Assembly (NCBI GenBank): GCA_003508605.1
Contig: DNUB01000140.1
Span: forward strand, 6,427-12,640
DNA from: Oscillospiraceae bacterium
GTDB taxonomy: Bacteria; Bacillota; Clostridia; Oscillospirales; Ruminococcaceae
DNA length: 6,214 nucleotides
Direction of reading: 5' to 3'
Shown here: piece by piece, positions 5,883 to 6,214 of the stretch
Layout: every line of letters begins with the position of its first letter
Position numbering within the stretch: the first letter of the stretch is position 1
Notes under the pieces: generated by a model
Told to the model about the DNA's origin: nothing
What the model saw: only the letters and a program-made list of their open reading frames with translations
Databases searched by the model: none
Made by a program: the position numbers and the translations under genes

Positions 5883-6214
5883 ATGCGTAAATTTTGGGGA
5901 TATGCTTCAAACGGAAGCTTTTCCGCAGGCTGTACGGGGCAGACGGTTTACATTTATGACAGCGGGGGAAGGGAAGCCGCAAAATTCAAGGATATAAAAT
6001 ACGGCTACAACCCCGTATTTCGTCCCGACAGCAATATACTTGTTGTAAAATCCACGGGAGCCTTTTTTTGGGTGTTTTCCTTGGATAAATCGGCTTTGAT
6101 AAAAAAGGTAAAATTCTCGGATGTTGACGGAAGTCAGGACGACGGTTACTGCTTTTCAGCCGACGGAAGGTATTTTTACAACATTGAAAGACAATATAAT
6201 CAAAATCCGATGTC
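5883..6214 (+). CDS. WD40/beta-propeller-like protein, 5' part (runs off the window)
   Basis: An open frame from ATG 5883 to the end of the window, 110 codons with no stop. The ribosome binding site AAGGGAG (5871-5877) with a 5-base spacer supports the start. Residues repeat a beta-propeller-like pattern: TVYIYDSGGREAAKF (21-35), then NPVFRPDSNILVVKSTG (43-59) with FFWVFSLDK, then YCFSADGRYFYNIE (89-102). FRPDS and FSADG resemble the F-S-P-D-G turn of WD40/PD40 blades. No signal peptide or membrane segment is seen at the N-terminus, so it is probably cytosolic. Such proteins are usually binding scaffolds. It follows the SUKH-TPR gene after 65 nt with no clear terminator, so it may share its transcript. 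The missing 3' part could hold further blades or another domain. Confidence 0.75.
   Translation, partial: MRKFWGYASNGSFSAGCTGQTVYIYDSGGREAAKFKDIKYGYNPVFRPDSNILVVKSTGAFFWVFSLDKSALIKKVKFSDVDGSQDDGYCFSADGRYFYNIERQYNQNPM

Overview
The window looks like chromosomal DNA from a Gram-positive anaerobe, most likely a Clostridia member near the Ruminococcus/Oscillospiraceae group. This rests on strong AGGAGG-type ribosome binding sites, tightly packed genes, Firmicutes-like HflX and NadB sequences, and moderate GC in the core genes. The lineage is an inference from style; there is no rRNA or other marker here.

Layout. Positions 1-175 are non-coding. They hold a rho-independent terminator (10-43) that best serves the minus strand, plus smaller hairpins. 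Positions 176-1438 (minus) encode HflX, a ribosome-associated GTPase. Positions 1439-1606 are the divergent region between hflX and nadB. On the hflX side it carries a strong Shine-Dalgarno followed by a four-codon open frame, and two mutually exclusive pairings that mask the hflX ribosome binding site. This resembles translational attenuation. Positions 1616-3100 (plus) encode NadB, L-aspartate oxidase, whose usual C-terminal tail motif seems to be missing. Positions 3100-3909 hold a NERD (nuclease-related) domain gene with an N-terminal membrane anchor, broken by one in-frame TAA at 3619-3621. This block is clearly more AT-rich than its neighbours and was probably acquired. Positions 3935-4552 encode a protein I do not recognise. 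Positions 4567-5817 encode a protein with a SUKH (SMI1/KNR4)-like N-terminal region and C-terminal TPR-like repeats. Positions 5883-6214 are the start of a protein with WD40/beta-propeller-like strands that runs off the window.

How it fits together. All plus-strand genes from nadB onward are co-directional with gaps of -1, 25, 14 and 65 nt, and I see no terminator between them, so they could be one transcript. nadB and hflX are housekeeping genes. The genes after nadB look like accessory cargo: a decayed NERD gene, an unknown protein, a SUKH-TPR protein and a propeller protein. SUKH domains are best known as immunity proteins against polymorphic toxins, but no toxin gene is visible here.

The most interesting items are the hflX leader, the single-nonsense NERD pseudogene, and the compositional and C-terminal signs of an insertion just after nadB. 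No tRNA, rRNA, CRISPR array, transposase or insertion sequence was seen. No stretch longer than 300 bases lacks a gene.
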